Positions 33,600-42,407 of a DNA stretch of 52,818 bases are shown piece after piece. Position 1 is the first letter of the stretch. Each line of letters opens with the position of its first letter. This stretch comes from Victivallaceae bacterium (GTDB lineage: Bacteria > Verrucomicrobiota > Lentisphaeria > Victivallales > Victivallaceae). Made by a program: the position numbers and the translations under genes. The notes below the pieces were generated by a model. That model was given only the letters and a program-made list of their open reading frames with translations. It ran no database searches and was not told the DNA's origin. Location: assembly GCA_024405735.1 (NCBI GenBank), contig JAKSOF010000015.1, positions 1 through 52,818 on the forward strand, given 5' to 3'.

Positions 33600-34182
33600 T
33601 GCAGGCGTTTTCCCCATCCGGAACAACATTTTTCTGTGCCGTTTCCTCCGGTTGTCCGGCAAGGATCGCCGCTTTCATCGCCTCCCAGTCGATCTTGCGG
33701 ATCAGCCGGGGAAAAGCGCGGTAAAGGTAACGGTGAAGTCCGTTGGCGCGGTCGCGGTAGCGCGAGAGCGCTTCCGACGGCAGAATGTTTTCAAAAACGA
33801 TGCGGTAGGCGGCGACGACCAGCCCCGTGCGGTCGATGCCGCGGCAACTGTGGATCAGCAGCGGCTTCGGCGCATCGCGCAGGACTTCCAATGCCGCCTT
33901 GACGTCATCCTCCGTCATATGGTGAGTGGCGACGCGGTATTCCTTGATCTGCAATCCGCTGATGATCGGCAGATCGCTGTGGTGACTGCGCAGATTCAAA
34001 ACGCTCACGCAACCGTGCTTTTCCATCTCGATGAATTGCTGACGGTTGGGTTGGGCGGAACTGAAAATCCGGCCGTGGGAAACCACGTGAAAATTTTTGG
34101 CGACCCCTACTTCAAGATCGTGGTAGGCCAATTCCGCCATCAACCGGCGGTGCGGCTGTTTCGCCGTCACTTCCGTTTCCAT
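33592..34182 (-). CDS. Tyrosine-phosphatase-like protein with altered catalytic loop
   Basis: This 196-residue protein has the cysteine-phosphatase fold: RIFSSAQPNRQQF, CVSVLNLRSH, and a P-loop-like LLIHSCRGIDRTGLVVAAYR. In the canonical HCX5R(S/T)G loop the nucleophile is the Cys right after His; here that position is Ser112 and Cys113 is shifted by one (His111-Ser112-Cys113-X4-Arg118-Thr-Gly). So it is either inactive, phosphoprotein-binding, or an unusual active form. The dapA stop and its ATG share one base (TGATG), so translation is coupled. GAGG lies seven bases upstream. It has no signal peptide. Confidence 0.82.
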   Translation of the reverse strand: METEVTAKQPHRRLMAELAYHDLEVGVAKNFHVVSHGRIFSSAQPNRQQFIEMEKHGCVSVLNLRSHHSDLPIISGLQIKEYRVATHHMTEDDVKAALEVLRDAPKPLLIHSCRGIDRTGLVVAAYRIVFENILPSEALSRYRDRANGLHRYLYRAFPRLIRKIDWEAMKAAILAGQPEETAQKNVVPDGENACNE

Positions 34183-35051
34183 CAAAGCACCTCGCAACGG
34201 ATCAATGTTTCACGCAAAGTCTCACGGTGAGCATCACTCATTTCGCACATCGGCGACCGGTATTCTTCGGCGAGCAAACCTTTCATCGCCATCGCCGCCT
34301 TGACCGGGATCGGATTGCTCTCGATAAAGAGGTCGCAAAAGAGCCGGTAGTATTTCCGGTGAAGTTTCTTTGCCGCTCCGAAATCGCCGGAGAGCGCGAG
34401 ATCGACCATTCGGACGAGTTCCCCGGGGATCAGATTGGAAGCGACCGAAACCACTCCTTTGGCGCCGACCGACATCATCGGCAGAGTCAGCGAATCGTCG
34501 CCGCTTAAAACATCCAGTTCACAAACGTCGAGGATCCTGGAAACGCGGTCGACGCTCCCCGCCGCTTCCTTGATGCCGACGACGTTGGCATTATCGGCAA
34601 GGCGGGCGACGACATCGACCGGGATCGGCACTCCGGCGCGACCGGGAACGTTGTACATCACGACGGGTAATCCGACCGTATCGGCGACCGTACTGAAGTG
34701 GCGGTAGATCCCTTCCGGCGTCGGCTTATTGTAATAAGGCGTGACCTGCAATGTGGCGTCCGCGCCGATCGCCTTGGCTTCCTGCGTCAGTTTGACCGCT
34801 TCCGCCGTCGAATTGGCTCCGGTGCCGGCGATGACCTGACAGCGTTTGGCGGCACATTCGACCGTAAAGGCGATCACTTCGCTGTGCTCCTTGTAGTCGA
34901 GCGTCGGACTTTCGCCCGTCGTCCCGACGGGGATCAGCCCGGCGATGCCGCCGGAAATCTGATTTTCAATCAGGGATTTCAATGCCGGATAATCGACCTT
35001 GCCGTTCAGGAAAGGCGTTACCAGCGCCGTATAGACTCCGCGAAGTTCCAT
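34182..35051 (-). CDS. dapA: 4-hydroxy-tetrahydrodipicolinate synthase
   Basis: The 289-residue TIM-barrel enzyme condenses pyruvate and aspartate semialdehyde in lysine and diaminopimelate synthesis. The catalytic set lies at the same positions as in E. coli: Thr44-Thr45 (GTTGES), Tyr133 and Arg138 (YNVPGRAG) and the Schiff-base Lys161 (VVGIKEAAG). ATG 35051 is preferred over upstream in-frame ATG codons because AGGAG precedes it and it gives the normal N terminus. It is the first gene of the minus-strand operon leading through proA to the ATPase genes. Confidence 0.96.
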   Translation of the reverse strand: MELRGVYTALVTPFLNGKVDYPALKSLIENQISGGIAGLIPVGTTGESPTLDYKEHSEVIAFTVECAAKRCQVIAGTGANSTAEAVKLTQEAKAIGADATLQVTPYYNKPTPEGIYRHFSTVADTVGLPVVMYNVPGRAGVPIPVDVVARLADNANVVGIKEAAGSVDRVSRILDVCELDVLSGDDSLTLPMMSVGAKGVVSVASNLIPGELVRMVDLALSGDFGAAKKLHRKYYRLFCDLFIESNPIPVKAAMAMKGLLAEEYRSPMCEMSDAHRETLRETLIRCEVL

Positions 35052-35104
35052 AAAACACTCCTGTTTTGAAAAATTTTTATAGATCCTTTTCATCAATACG
35101 CCTT

Positions 35105-35133
35105 AATGTACCACATCTATCGGAAAAAATCAA
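35105..35133 (-). promoter_or_regulatory. Promoter of the dapA-ATPase operon
   Basis: Minus strand: TTGATT (35128-35133), 17 bp, TACATT (35105-35110), about 50 bases upstream of dapA. No other promoter is obvious within the run down to 28735. Confidence 0.6.
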
Positions 35134-35231
35134 CCGCTTCCCGCGCGCCCGCCTTGAAAAAACGCAAGAGAGGCTTTAAGTTATAAAGCGGACGATCATT
35201 GATTTTCATCACCGGAAGAAAGGATTTCCCG

Positions 35232-35720
35232 ATGTTTCAGAAAATTTCCGCCCTTTGCGGCACCCTTTTGTCGATGGCTTTGCTCGCCGGATGCGTTTCC
35301 TACGACTACAAAGGCGAAACCGCCTCCCCATCCACGGAAAAAGATGCGCTCAAAATGTACACGGAAGCCCGGCAGATCAAAGCCCCCTACCGCGAACTCG
35401 GCGAGGCGACGGTTTCCGGCAACTATCAGAATGTTTCGCGCGAACGCATGATCGACAAACTCAAAAGCGAAGCCGCCGATAGCGGCGCCGATGCGCTCCT
35501 GATCGTCGAACAGCAGGTCGAGCCCGTCGCCGAAGACGCTTCGCCCAACGGCGCTTACCGCACCGCCATCGACACCGGCACGACGTCCGCGAGCTGGGAT
35601 CAACTTCAAAGCGACGTCGATCAGAATTACGGCAACATCCGCAAAGACCCGGTTCCGGCGACGACCGTCTACCGCCGGACGATCCGCGCGAAATTCATCC
35701 GCTTCGACAAGGAGAAGTGA
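35232..35720 (+). CDS. Lipoprotein of unknown function
   Basis: The 162-residue protein has a lipoprotein signal peptide ending in LLAGC, so it should be lipid-anchored. The mature part has YRELGEATVSGNYQNVSRER, then KLKSEAADSGADALLIVEQQ, a compact alpha/beta pattern seen in several small envelope lipoproteins that I cannot name with certainty. AAAGGA sits eight bases before ATG 35232; an upstream in-frame TTG has no ribosome binding site. The EamA-type permease follows after seven bases, so the two are probably co-transcribed. Confidence 0.75.
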   Translation: MFQKISALCGTLLSMALLAGCVSYDYKGETASPSTEKDALKMYTEARQIKAPYRELGEATVSGNYQNVSRERMIDKLKSEAADSGADALLIVEQQVEPVAEDASPNGAYRTAIDTGTTSASWDQLQSDVDQNYGNIRKDPVPATTVYRRTIRAKFIRFDKEK

Positions 35721-35727
35721 TCTTTTT

Positions 35728-36612
35728 ATGCTGAACGTTGCACCCTTTGTGGTGCCGATCCTGCTTTCGGCGGTCGCGCTCGGATTTTACGACATCGCCA
35801 AAAAGAGCTCCGTCAACGGCAATGCCGTGATGCCGGCGCTCTTTTTTTCCACTCTTTCCGGCGCAATTTTATTTACGGCGATTGCCGCGCTCAACGGGAC
35901 GCTCGCCGATGCCGTTTTCTGCTCCGCAAAAGAATATCTCCTGCTCTGGGGCAAGGCGATCCTCGTCGGCACCTCCTGGATATGCAGTTATTACGCATTG
36001 CGCGAATTGCCGATCACCATCGCCGCCCCGATCCGGGCGAGTTCCCCGTTGTGGACGCTTCTCGGCGCAACGCTTCTCTACCGGGAATGCCCCTCGCGTT
36101 ATCAGGCAACGGGAATGGCGATGATTTTCATCGGATATGTCTTTTTCACCCTTTTCGGCAAAAAAGAGGGCTTCCGCCCGACCAGCCGCGGGATGGTGAT
36201 GATCCTCCTTGCGACTTTGCTCGGATCGAGTTCCACGCTCTACGACAAATATCTCCTCGGCGTACTCGCCATCCCGCGCGGCGCCGTCCAGTTTCATTTC
36301 TGCGTCGATTCCGCGCTCTTTACCGGAATTGTCGCCTTGCTTTTGCTCCGGGGCAAGGATTCCCCGAAATTCGTCTGGCGCTGGAGCATCCCCGCGACGG
36401 GACTTCTCGTCGTGCTGTCGGATTATTTTTATTTCAAAGCCGTCAGCACGCCCGGCGCCGCCATTTCCATCCTCGCGATGCTCCGCCGATGCAATGTTTT
36501 CATCCCTTTCCTCTACGGCTGTTTTTTCTGGCGCGAAGTCAACCGCGTCCGCAAGATGGCGGCGCTGATCGTCATCCTCCTCGGCGCCGCATTGCTGGCG
36601 CTGACCCGCTGA
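35728..36612 (+). CDS. EamA/DMT-family permease
   Basis: The 294-residue protein has ten hydrophobic helices arranged as two EamA repeats, with PITIAAPIRASSPLWTLLGA at the end of the first repeat and SILAMLRRCNVFIPFLYG in the second. Members move metabolites or drugs across the cytoplasmic membrane, often outward. The substrate is unknown. It follows the lipoprotein gene by seven bases and lies 57 bases upstream of dut, which has its own promoter. Confidence 0.85.
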   Translation: MLNVAPFVVPILLSAVALGFYDIAKKSSVNGNAVMPALFFSTLSGAILFTAIAALNGTLADAVFCSAKEYLLLWGKAILVGTSWICSYYALRELPITIAAPIRASSPLWTLLGATLLYRECPSRYQATGMAMIFIGYVFFTLFGKKEGFRPTSRGMVMILLATLLGSSSTLYDKYLLGVLAIPRGAVQFHFCVDSALFTGIVALLLLRGKDSPKFVWRWSIPATGLLVVLSDYFYFKAVSTPGAAISILAMLRRCNVFIPFLYGCFFWREVNRVRKMAALIVILLGAALLALTR

Positions 36613-36613
36613 T

Positions 36614-36642
36614 TTGCAAAAACGCTTCAATGCCGTTACATT
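36614..36642 (+). promoter_or_regulatory. Promoter of the dut-MFS-hydrolase operon
   Basis: TTGCAA (36614-36619), 17 bp, TACATT (36637-36642), starting directly after the EamA stop codon. Confidence 0.6.
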
Positions 36643-36669
36643 ATATATATCTTTTAAGGAGAAAGATCC

Positions 36670-37107
36670 ATGACTTCGATAAAAATCAAGATGAAAGAAA
36701 ATTGCGCCGATCTTTTCCCCCAAAAGGCGCACCCCGACGATGCCGCTTACGACTTGCGCGCCGCCGTTGACGTCACACTGGAAGTCGGCAAAAGCACACT
36801 GGTGCCGACGGGGATCTTTATGGAGATCCCCGTCGGATTTGAGGCGCAGATACGCCCCCGGAGCGGACTTGCGCTCAAACACAACTTGAGTCTGACCAAT
36901 TCCCCCGGGACGATCGACGCCGGATACCGTGGCGAAGTCGGGATCATCATGTTCAATCCGGGACCGGAAGCCTTTGCTGTGCATCGCGGCGACCGCATCG
37001 CGCAGATGGTGATCGCGCGCCTCGCCGAAGTGGAACTGATTTCCGCCGATATTTTAAGCGAAACGATGCGCGGCGCGGGCGGTTTCGGCAGTTCCGGCAC
37101 GAAGTAA
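36670..37107 (+). CDS. dut: dUTP diphosphatase
   Basis: The 145-residue trimeric dUTPase has all five motifs: DDAAYDLRAA, RPRSGLALK, GTIDAGYRGE (with the catalytic Asp), GDRIAQMVI and the C-terminal RGAGGFGSSG. It hydrolyses dUTP to dUMP, keeping uracil out of DNA. AAGGAG precedes ATG. The MFS permease begins 18 bases later, so a housekeeping gene leads a sugar-uptake operon. Confidence 0.96.
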   Translation: MTSIKIKMKENCADLFPQKAHPDDAAYDLRAAVDVTLEVGKSTLVPTGIFMEIPVGFEAQIRPRSGLALKHNLSLTNSPGTIDAGYRGEVGIIMFNPGPEAFAVHRGDRIAQMVIARLAEVELISADILSETMRGAGGFGSSGTK

Positions 37108-37125
37108 CCGATACAAGGTGTAAAA

Positions 37126-38352
37126 ATGAAAAAAATCGAATACAAATATCAGGCGCTGATCCTCCTTTGGATCGCCTTTTTTCTGCAACAGGGCACGCGG
37201 CAGATTTTCGGGGCGACGCTGCCGCTGATCCAAAATTCTTTCGGCGTCACCAAGACCGGGATCGGCGTGGTCGCCACCGTCTTTACGCTCGTTTACGGCA
37301 TCTGCGTGCCTTTCGCCGGAGTGACGGCGGATATTTTCAAGCGCAAATGGATGGTGACGATCGGCGTCGCCATTTTCTGCGGCGGTATTTTCTGCTCCGG
37401 TTTCGCCGCAACGGTCGGCGCATTGCTGGCGACCTACGGCATTCTCAACGGGCTCGGGCAAAGTTTCTATTATCCGAGCGCGACGTCGCTCATCGGACAG
37501 TTGCACAAGGAATCGCGCGCGACGGCATTCGCCACGATGCAGTACGGATTGTACGCCGGGATCATCGGCGTTTCCGCGATCGCCGGATGGTGCGCCGATC
37601 AGGGGGCAAACGGCTGGAAACTGCCGTTCTGGATCTTCGGCGGGGTCGGGTTGCTCTGGGTATTGGCGTTGATCTTTTTCCTCAAAGACACTCCGCCCGC
37701 CGCAACGCAGGGCGCCGTGCAAAAAAAAGCGACGGCGGCGGAAGCCTTCAAAGTGCTTTTCGTCAACCCGTCGGCGATCTGCATCACATTGGGACTGGTC
37801 ATGCAAATTTACGTCGATGTCGGTTTCAAGACCTGGATGCCGACCTTTTTGAAGGAAAGTTTTCATTGTTCGATGGCGCAGGCGGCGTTGCACGCCGTTT
37901 TGTGGCATTACGCCGGTGCGTTTTTCGGCGTGACGATCGGTTCGCGCATCGCGGACAAAAGGGTGAAAACCAGGCACGGTGTCCGGCTGGAAACAGGGAT
38001 CGCCGGACTTTTTCTCGCGGTGCCTTTCATCGTCTATATGGGCTACGCTCCGACGCTTACGCTCTGCATTCTGGCGATGGCGGGATTCGGTTTCTTCCGC
38101 GGCATCTACGATTCCAATTTGTTCGCCAGTTTATTTGACGTGATCGAACCGCGCTACCACGCCTCCGCGACGGGGGTGATGCTCGCGGTCGCATTCGTTT
38201 TCGGCGCGGCGAGTTCCACCGTGATCGGGTGGATGTTTGAACACTTTTCCAAAAGCGTCGGCATTGCGTCGCTGGGCGGGTTTTTCCTCGCCGGAGCCGC
38301 GATACTGACCGTGGCGCGGCTCTTTTTCATCAAACGCGATTATTGCGCGTAA
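37126..38352 (+). CDS. MFS permease, paralogue of 4913-6136
   Basis: The 408-residue transporter has 12 helices, with TADIFKRKW between helices 2 and 3, SFGVTKTGIGVVATVF in the first repeat and a final FFIKRDYCA identical in its last six residues to the paralogue at 4913-6136. It lies in the cytoplasmic membrane. It sits between dut and a signal-peptide-bearing GH42-like hydrolase that starts 14 bases later, so it probably imports the product of that enzyme. Distant similarity to hexuronate and sugar-phosphate permeases is likely. Confidence 0.85.
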   Translation: MKKIEYKYQALILLWIAFFLQQGTRQIFGATLPLIQNSFGVTKTGIGVVATVFTLVYGICVPFAGVTADIFKRKWMVTIGVAIFCGGIFCSGFAATVGALLATYGILNGLGQSFYYPSATSLIGQLHKESRATAFATMQYGLYAGIIGVSAIAGWCADQGANGWKLPFWIFGGVGLLWVLALIFFLKDTPPAATQGAVQKKATAAEAFKVLFVNPSAICITLGLVMQIYVDVGFKTWMPTFLKESFHCSMAQAALHAVLWHYAGAFFGVTIGSRIADKRVKTRHGVRLETGIAGLFLAVPFIVYMGYAPTLTLCILAMAGFGFFRGIYDSNLFASLFDVIEPRYHASATGVMLAVAFVFGAASSTVIGWMFEHFSKSVGIASLGGFFLAGAAILTVARLFFIKRDYCA

Positions 38353-38366
38353 AACAAAGCGGAAAA

Positions 38367-40307
38367 ATGAAAAAAACAGGGCTTTTTCTTTTGATGTGGA
38401 GTATGGCGGTAATGGCAGGCAATCCCTTTTCCATTCAGACGATCGACGGCGTGCCGAGATGGTGCAAAAACCAAGCCCCGGCGACCCCGGTCTTTTTCTG
38501 GCAGCACAATCTCGACGACGTCGACGTCAATGAAGTGAAAAAATCCGGCATCGAAGTCTTTACCTGCTTCAACTCGAAACAATCCTACGAACATCCCTAC
38601 TGGGTCGGTGAAGGAAAATATGATTTCTCCTGGCACGACGCCGAGATCGGCAAATTCTTCGCCGCGCATCCCGACGCCTACCTCATCCCGCGTATTTTTG
38701 TCCAGGCACCCTACTGGTGGCTGGAGAAAAACCCGGAGGAAATGATCGGGTTCACCGACAATCCCGAACGCAAAAAAGGCAACGGCGGCGGTTCGACCTT
38801 TCACGAATCTTTCGCCTCGGAAAAGTGGAAAAAAGAACAAGGAGAAGCGGTGCGTCAGCTCATTTGCCATTTCAAGTCGATGCCTTGGGGAAACCGCATC
38901 ATCGGTATCCACATCACGGGCGGCACGCTCGGAGAATGGCATATCTGGAGCGGCGGCAAAGATCCCGACTGCAGTAAGCCTATGGCAAAACGCTACGGCA
39001 AGCCGATCCCTCCCGCGATGGAGCGCGACGCCGAATACTTTGAATGCTTCTTTTCGGCGACGGTCGACGCGATCGATCACTTCTGCCGGATCGTCAAGGA
39101 GGAAAGCGATTATCTCACCGTCGTCTTTTACGGATATTTCCTCGCCAACTACACGCCGTACAGCCACCACAAGGCGCTGAATAAACTTCTGGCGCTTGAT
39201 TCCGTCGATATTCTGTCCAGTCCGCATGTCTACGCGCGGCGCGCGGCAGGCGACGACGGCTACTTCCGCGCCTTTCCGGCGACGATCGCCAAACACGGCA
39301 AACTTTTCGTCGACGAGGGCGACGACCGCACGGACTTGGGCAAGCGCGACAAATGGGACGGCGGCTGGATCCGCGGCAGAAGCGAAGAAGAATCGGTCAA
39401 CATGCTCCGCCGCGAATTCGGCAACTGCGTCACGCATTGCGTCGGATTGTGGTATATGGACGTCGATCCCGGAATTTTCCGCAAGCCGCCCTACTGGGCG
39501 GAGATCGACCGCGCTTACAAGTGGTACACCAGGCAACTGGCGTTGCCGCAAAAGCGCGTTTCCGAGATCGCCGTGCTCTGCGACGACCGCGGCAGGATCC
39601 ATATGCCGCGCGAGCAGTTTTTCAACCCCTTCGCCGAATGCGCGGTGCGCAAATTGACTTTCGGAAGCTTGTGCCACATCGGCGCGCCGTTTGACTTTTA
39701 CACGACGGACGACGCCGATTTTGAAACGCTCAAAAACTACAAGGTGATCGTCCTTCTGGACGGCGTGTCGATTTCGGAAAAATGCCGTGCGGAATTGAAA
39801 AAACTGCAAAACGGCAACCGCGCTTTCATCTGGCTCCACGCTTCGGGCGCATACGATCCCGCCGCAAAAAAGTGGGATACGGCAAAAATGCGCGACTTGA
39901 CGGGTATGGAATTTCAGTTGACCGAAAAACAACCGATCCCGTGGCAGGTCTTTGAACAACCCAAAGAAACGCGTCCCGGTTTCGCGCCGCTGGAAGCGCA
40001 TCAAGATTTCGGTGACTGGACAAGTCATTACTTCGGCGGATTCGCCATCGCGCCCGCGAAATTCCGCGACGTCTGCAAAAATGCGGGAGTTTTCCTCTAC
40101 AACGAAGACGGCGATGTCGTTTCCGCATCGGAAAGCGCATTGATGCTCCACGCCTCAAGCGACGGGGTGAAAACGATCCAACTGCCCTGCCCCAAAAAAG
40201 TGACCGACATGGTGACGGGGCAACTGATCGGCAAAAGCGTCACAAAATTTCAAAAGGAAGTTTCTTTCGGCGAAACCGCGCTCTTTGAACTCGCTCCGGC
40301 GGAGTAA
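38367..40307 (+). CDS. Secreted GH42-like glycoside hydrolase
   Basis: The 646-residue protein starts with a signal peptide (KKTGLFLLMWSMAVMAG). It resembles the GH42/GH-A clan: an N-terminal TIM barrel with IPRIFVQAPYWWLEKNPEEM, a candidate acid/base Glu in GGTLGEWHIW and a candidate nucleophile Glu in LFVDEGDD, then a trimerisation-like domain (LKNYKVIVLLDGVSISEKCR) and a beta-rich end. The C-terminal half fits the beta-galactosidase trimerisation domain. GGAAAA precedes ATG 38367, 14 bases after the permease. Beta-galactosidase activity is only one possibility; the substrate is unknown. Confidence 0.75.
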   Translation: MKKTGLFLLMWSMAVMAGNPFSIQTIDGVPRWCKNQAPATPVFFWQHNLDDVDVNEVKKSGIEVFTCFNSKQSYEHPYWVGEGKYDFSWHDAEIGKFFAAHPDAYLIPRIFVQAPYWWLEKNPEEMIGFTDNPERKKGNGGGSTFHESFASEKWKKEQGEAVRQLICHFKSMPWGNRIIGIHITGGTLGEWHIWSGGKDPDCSKPMAKRYGKPIPPAMERDAEYFECFFSATVDAIDHFCRIVKEESDYLTVVFYGYFLANYTPYSHHKALNKLLALDSVDILSSPHVYARRAAGDDGYFRAFPATIAKHGKLFVDEGDDRTDLGKRDKWDGGWIRGRSEEESVNMLRREFGNCVTHCVGLWYMDVDPGIFRKPPYWAEIDRAYKWYTRQLALPQKRVSEIAVLCDDRGRIHMPREQFFNPFAECAVRKLTFGSLCHIGAPFDFYTTDDADFETLKNYKVIVLLDGVSISEKCRAELKKLQNGNRAFIWLHASGAYDPAAKKWDTAKMRDLTGMEFQLTEKQPIPWQVFEQPKETRPGFAPLEAHQDFGDWTSHYFGGFAIAPAKFRDVCKNAGVFLYNEDGDVVSASESALMLHASSDGVKTIQLPCPKKVTDMVTGQLIGKSVTKFQKEVSFGETALFELAPAE

Positions 40308-40345
40308 AACAACAATTCCTTTCGGGAGCATCGTAATTTAATGCC

Positions 40346-40393
40346 ATGGGAGCACGAGAGGCTTGTTTCGCCTCTCGCGGCTCTCCCAACCAG
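40346..40393 (+). repeat. Hairpin repeat, copy A
   Basis: A 48-base unit has stem CGAGAGGC / GCCTCTCG (40355-40362, 40370-40377) and loop TTGTTTC. It matches copy B at 52184-52231 with few changes; the one change inside the stem is compensatory (A40359-T40373 here, G-C there). It lies just downstream of the GH42-like gene, in the 336-base gap before the esterase genes. Confidence 0.65.
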
Positions 40394-40490
40394 CCACGGG
40401 CTGGACTTTGTACTGCCGCAGATATTTGCGGATAATCGTTTGATACGCATTCCCAACGACAGTCCCCGCAAATCTCCGCGGTCTCGTCTG

Positions 40491-40580
40491 TTTGTTACCG
40501 CAAAATGACCGACGTTCCACGCGGGCTAATGCTTCCGTCTTCGCCAAGGCTACGCCGTGACAAGCCGCCCGCCCGACTGC
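40491..40580 (+). repeat. Dispersed non-coding repeat, copy A
   Basis: Shared blocks with the inverted copy at 52740-52812 are TTGTTAC-GCAAA, CCACGCGGGCTAATGCTTC (40517-40535, exact) and CGCCCGCCCGACTGC (40566-40580, exact). Copy A has about 18 extra bases between the last two blocks. No gene was recognised between 40308 and 40643. Confidence 0.7.
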
Positions 40581-40643
40581 CCGACCTGCGACTGAAATGT
40601 TGAAATATCAGCTTCCAAGGACGTTGCCGGCACAAATGGTTTT

Positions 40644-42407
40644 TTACTGTAATTCGGTGCCGACGAAATGGAATTTTTCCGAATCGGCGGGGTAGTCCTC
40701 GCCGTGGCTCGAATTCTGCACCCAGGTGATCTCTTTGGGGCATTTCAAATTGTAATACATCCGCGCAATACCCGACGGCGGACAGGTGAAATCCCCCAGT
40801 CCCGCCCGGCTGACGTTGACCGGGCAATGGATGCGCTTCGCCATATTGACCGGATCGTAATAATCGCGCCCCTTGCCGTATTTCAGCGAAACAAAATCCT
40901 GTTTCATCAAGCCGAGCGTCTGTCCGCCGACGTTGCAGCACCACGGGATGCGCGCTTCGCACTGCGTTACATCGGGGTCGAGCGCCGCCGCCCAAAGCGC
41001 GTGCAAACCGCCCTGACTGCCGCCGAAAACTTCCAGATCGACGCCGTTCCATTCGGGGAGACTTTTCAGAAACTCCAGCGCGCGCAAAAGCCGCAAGACC
41101 ATACCGTTGAAATAGCAATTTTCCGCATCGTCGCCGTCGGTGAGCGCGTAATTGCCGCGGCTGACGGCGAATTTCGCGTAGTACTCCGGCTCTCTGCCGA
41201 TCTCCATACCGTGTGCGTTGATCGCCATATAGATATAGCCCGTTTTGCCCTGCATAAAGGGTTTCTGCTCGCCGACGCCGTACCCGGGCAACACGATCTT
41301 CGCCTTGAGCGATTTCGGCGCGGCGCCGACGGGGATCGAGTAGATCCCGGTCATCGGAGCGGGCTTTTCGCCCTTGAATTCAATGCCGGGGCAAGGCGCG
41401 CTGACGCTGTAACGGTGAAACGTCCCGGCTTCATTCAAGCCGCGGTCGGTGATAACGGGAGCAAGCGGCACTTCGGCAAGCCGCGCTTTTTGCTTCACCC
41501 AGAAGGCGTCGAAATCTTCCGGCTCGGGCAAACTGCGGATCTGATCGATGTCCGCCCCCGCCGTACCGTCGAATTCCGCGCGGGTGGTCACGTTTCGGTC
41601 ATCCGTAAAAGAAACCTGACGCTTTTGCGAATCGAGCAATTCCGCCGTCAACCGGACGAATCCCGGCTGTTTCATCATCGTTTTGATCTCGATGCGTTTC
41701 CCGGCAAGCGGAATGACTTTCGTTTCATCCAGACCGTCGTCACTGCGGAGACGATAGGAGAGGAAGCCCTTTTCCGCCGTTTTTCCGCCGCAGAGGGGAT
41801 CGACAGAAAAGGTGATCGTTTCGTTGCAACGGTAAGTGACCGCCGGTTTATCGGTCGCAACGGCAAGTTTCAACGGCGCGTTGAATTCCCGCTCGTCGGC
41901 GGGGGCAAGCGTCGTCACGGCGAAATTTTCCGGCAGCGGCGCGCCGTTGGGCGGCACGAAACTTTTATCCGTCGTAAACAAGAGCGCGTCGATGCGCGTA
42001 TTGGCACTCTCGGAAACAAGCGTCAACTCGACTTTTCCCGGCTGGATCATCACCGGGCGTTTCAACTTTCCCCAGGTGAAAACGGGATATTTCAGCAATG
42101 CCGCGTCCTTTTCATCTCCGGCACTGCCGATGACGCGCTTGCCGATTTGAAGCCGGGCGCGACGCCAGTTGCCGCCGAAACTGTAAGAACGCATCCACAC
42201 GGTATAATTTCCCCCCTCGGGAAAGAGGAAAACGCCCCGGGCGGCATCGCCTTTGCCGCCCTGGATCATCCCGGAACCGGAAACGCCGCGAAGCGCCGTC
42301 GATTTCCATTTGCCCGGATAGGCGAAACTTTCCGCTTCGATGAGGTAATTCGCCCCCGCAAGCGAAGCAAAAGTCATCAAAACAAAGGCGGCAAACAACT
42401 TTTTCAT
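40644..42407 (-). CDS. Secreted acetyl-xylan-esterase-like hydrolase, copy 2
   Basis: The 587-residue protein has a signal peptide (KKLFAAFVLMTFASLAGANY), a CBM-like beta domain with NYLIEAESFAYPGKWKS, and from about 290 an alpha/beta-hydrolase domain of the AXE1/CE7 type. The Ser nucleophile is in the elbow GGSQGG and the catalytic His probably in NSSHGEDYP. Such enzymes remove acetyl groups from sugars or xylan. It is a close paralogue of the gene just upstream, whose TGA overlaps its ATG as ATGA. GGAGAAAA precedes ATG 42407. Confidence 0.8.
   Translation of the reverse strand: MKKLFAAFVLMTFASLAGANYLIEAESFAYPGKWKSTALRGVSGSGMIQGGKGDAARGVFLFPEGGNYTVWMRSYSFGGNWRRARLQIGKRVIGSAGDEKDAALLKYPVFTWGKLKRPVMIQPGKVELTLVSESANTRIDALLFTTDKSFVPPNGAPLPENFAVTTLAPADEREFNAPLKLAVATDKPAVTYRCNETITFSVDPLCGGKTAEKGFLSYRLRSDDGLDETKVIPLAGKRIEIKTMMKQPGFVRLTAELLDSQKRQVSFTDDRNVTTRAEFDGTAGADIDQIRSLPEPEDFDAFWVKQKARLAEVPLAPVITDRGLNEAGTFHRYSVSAPCPGIEFKGEKPAPMTGIYSIPVGAAPKSLKAKIVLPGYGVGEQKPFMQGKTGYIYMAINAHGMEIGREPEYYAKFAVSRGNYALTDGDDAENCYFNGMVLRLLRALEFLKSLPEWNGVDLEVFGGSQGGLHALWAAALDPDVTQCEARIPWCCNVGGQTLGLMKQDFVSLKYGKGRDYYDPVNMAKRIHCPVNVSRAGLGDFTCPPSGIARMYYNLKCPKEITWVQNSSHGEDYPADSEKFHFVGTELQ

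Noticed and set aside
40338-40547. Short minus-strand frame (VVGNAYQTIIRKYLRQYKV in the middle) that looks a little like a transposase end
   Set aside because: It covers both repeats, lacks a ribosome binding site and a known motif, and the stem in the repeat has compensatory rather than synonymous changes. A decayed gene is possible but not shown.
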